From: Bacteroidia bacterium
Lineage (GTDB): Bacteria > Bacteroidota > Bacteroidia > JABEUT01
DNA: 7,209 bases
Reading direction: 5' to 3'
NCBI GenBank assembly: GCA_013044305.1
Contig: JABEUT010000226.1
Coordinates: forward strand, 1 to 7,209
Positions 7,206 through 7,209 of this stretch are shown piece by piece. Each line of letters begins with the position of its first letter. Within the stretch, counting starts at the first letter, position 1. Below the pieces are notes generated by a model. It had not been told where the DNA came from and ran no database searches. It saw only the letters and a program-made list of their open reading frames with translations. Both the position numbers and the translations under genes were made by a program.

Positions 7206-7209
7206 TGGC

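Noticed and set aside
1..7209. CRISPR array, insertion sequence, integrase/attachment site, toxin-antitoxin or defence operon
   Set aside because: No regularly spaced repeats, terminal inverted repeats, transposase, nuclease or helicase motifs were seen. The only ATPase motif belongs to MutS.

Overview
The window looks like chromosomal DNA of a Bacteroidota bacterium. Three things point there. The start of the MutS protein is of the Bacteroidota type (ETPLMKQY followed by LLFRVGDFYETFG). Predicted signal peptides end in ...AQ. Promoter-like elements match the phylum's TTG / TAnnTTTG consensus, and no clear Shine-Dalgarno sequences precede the genes. Species or genus cannot be assigned from the sequence alone.

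Layout, left to right. (1) Positions 1-1508 hold two tandem plus-strand genes for small predicted outer-membrane beta-barrel proteins, 7 bases apart and probably one transcript. The first is cut by the left edge. Both are visibly AT-rich. (2) Positions 1509-1747 are a gap with no supportable gene, ending in a promoter-like element only six bases before the next start. (3) Positions 1748-4363 encode a complete mismatch-repair ATPase, MutS. (4) Positions 4399-5475, on the minus strand and convergent with mutS, encode an exported protein made almost entirely of TPR repeats. (5) Positions 5476-5730 are a divergent intergenic region carrying a minus-strand promoter match, a tandem octamer and a small hairpin. 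(6) Positions 5731-7113 encode a complete M20-family metallodipeptidase with all expected metal and catalytic residues. (7) The last 96 bases carry a weak hairpin and a very good Bacteroidota promoter match pointing out of the window to the right.

Apart from the barrel pair the genes do not form a pathway: mutS, the TPR gene and the peptidase are separate transcription units with housekeeping or general roles. I found no mobile element, CRISPR array, RNA gene or defence system, and nothing that amounts to a new biological system. The points worth a second look are modest: the composition break between the barrel pair and mutS, the nearly leaderless arrangement at mutS, a start-less reading frame in the gap before mutS, and the structured leader of the peptidase gene.
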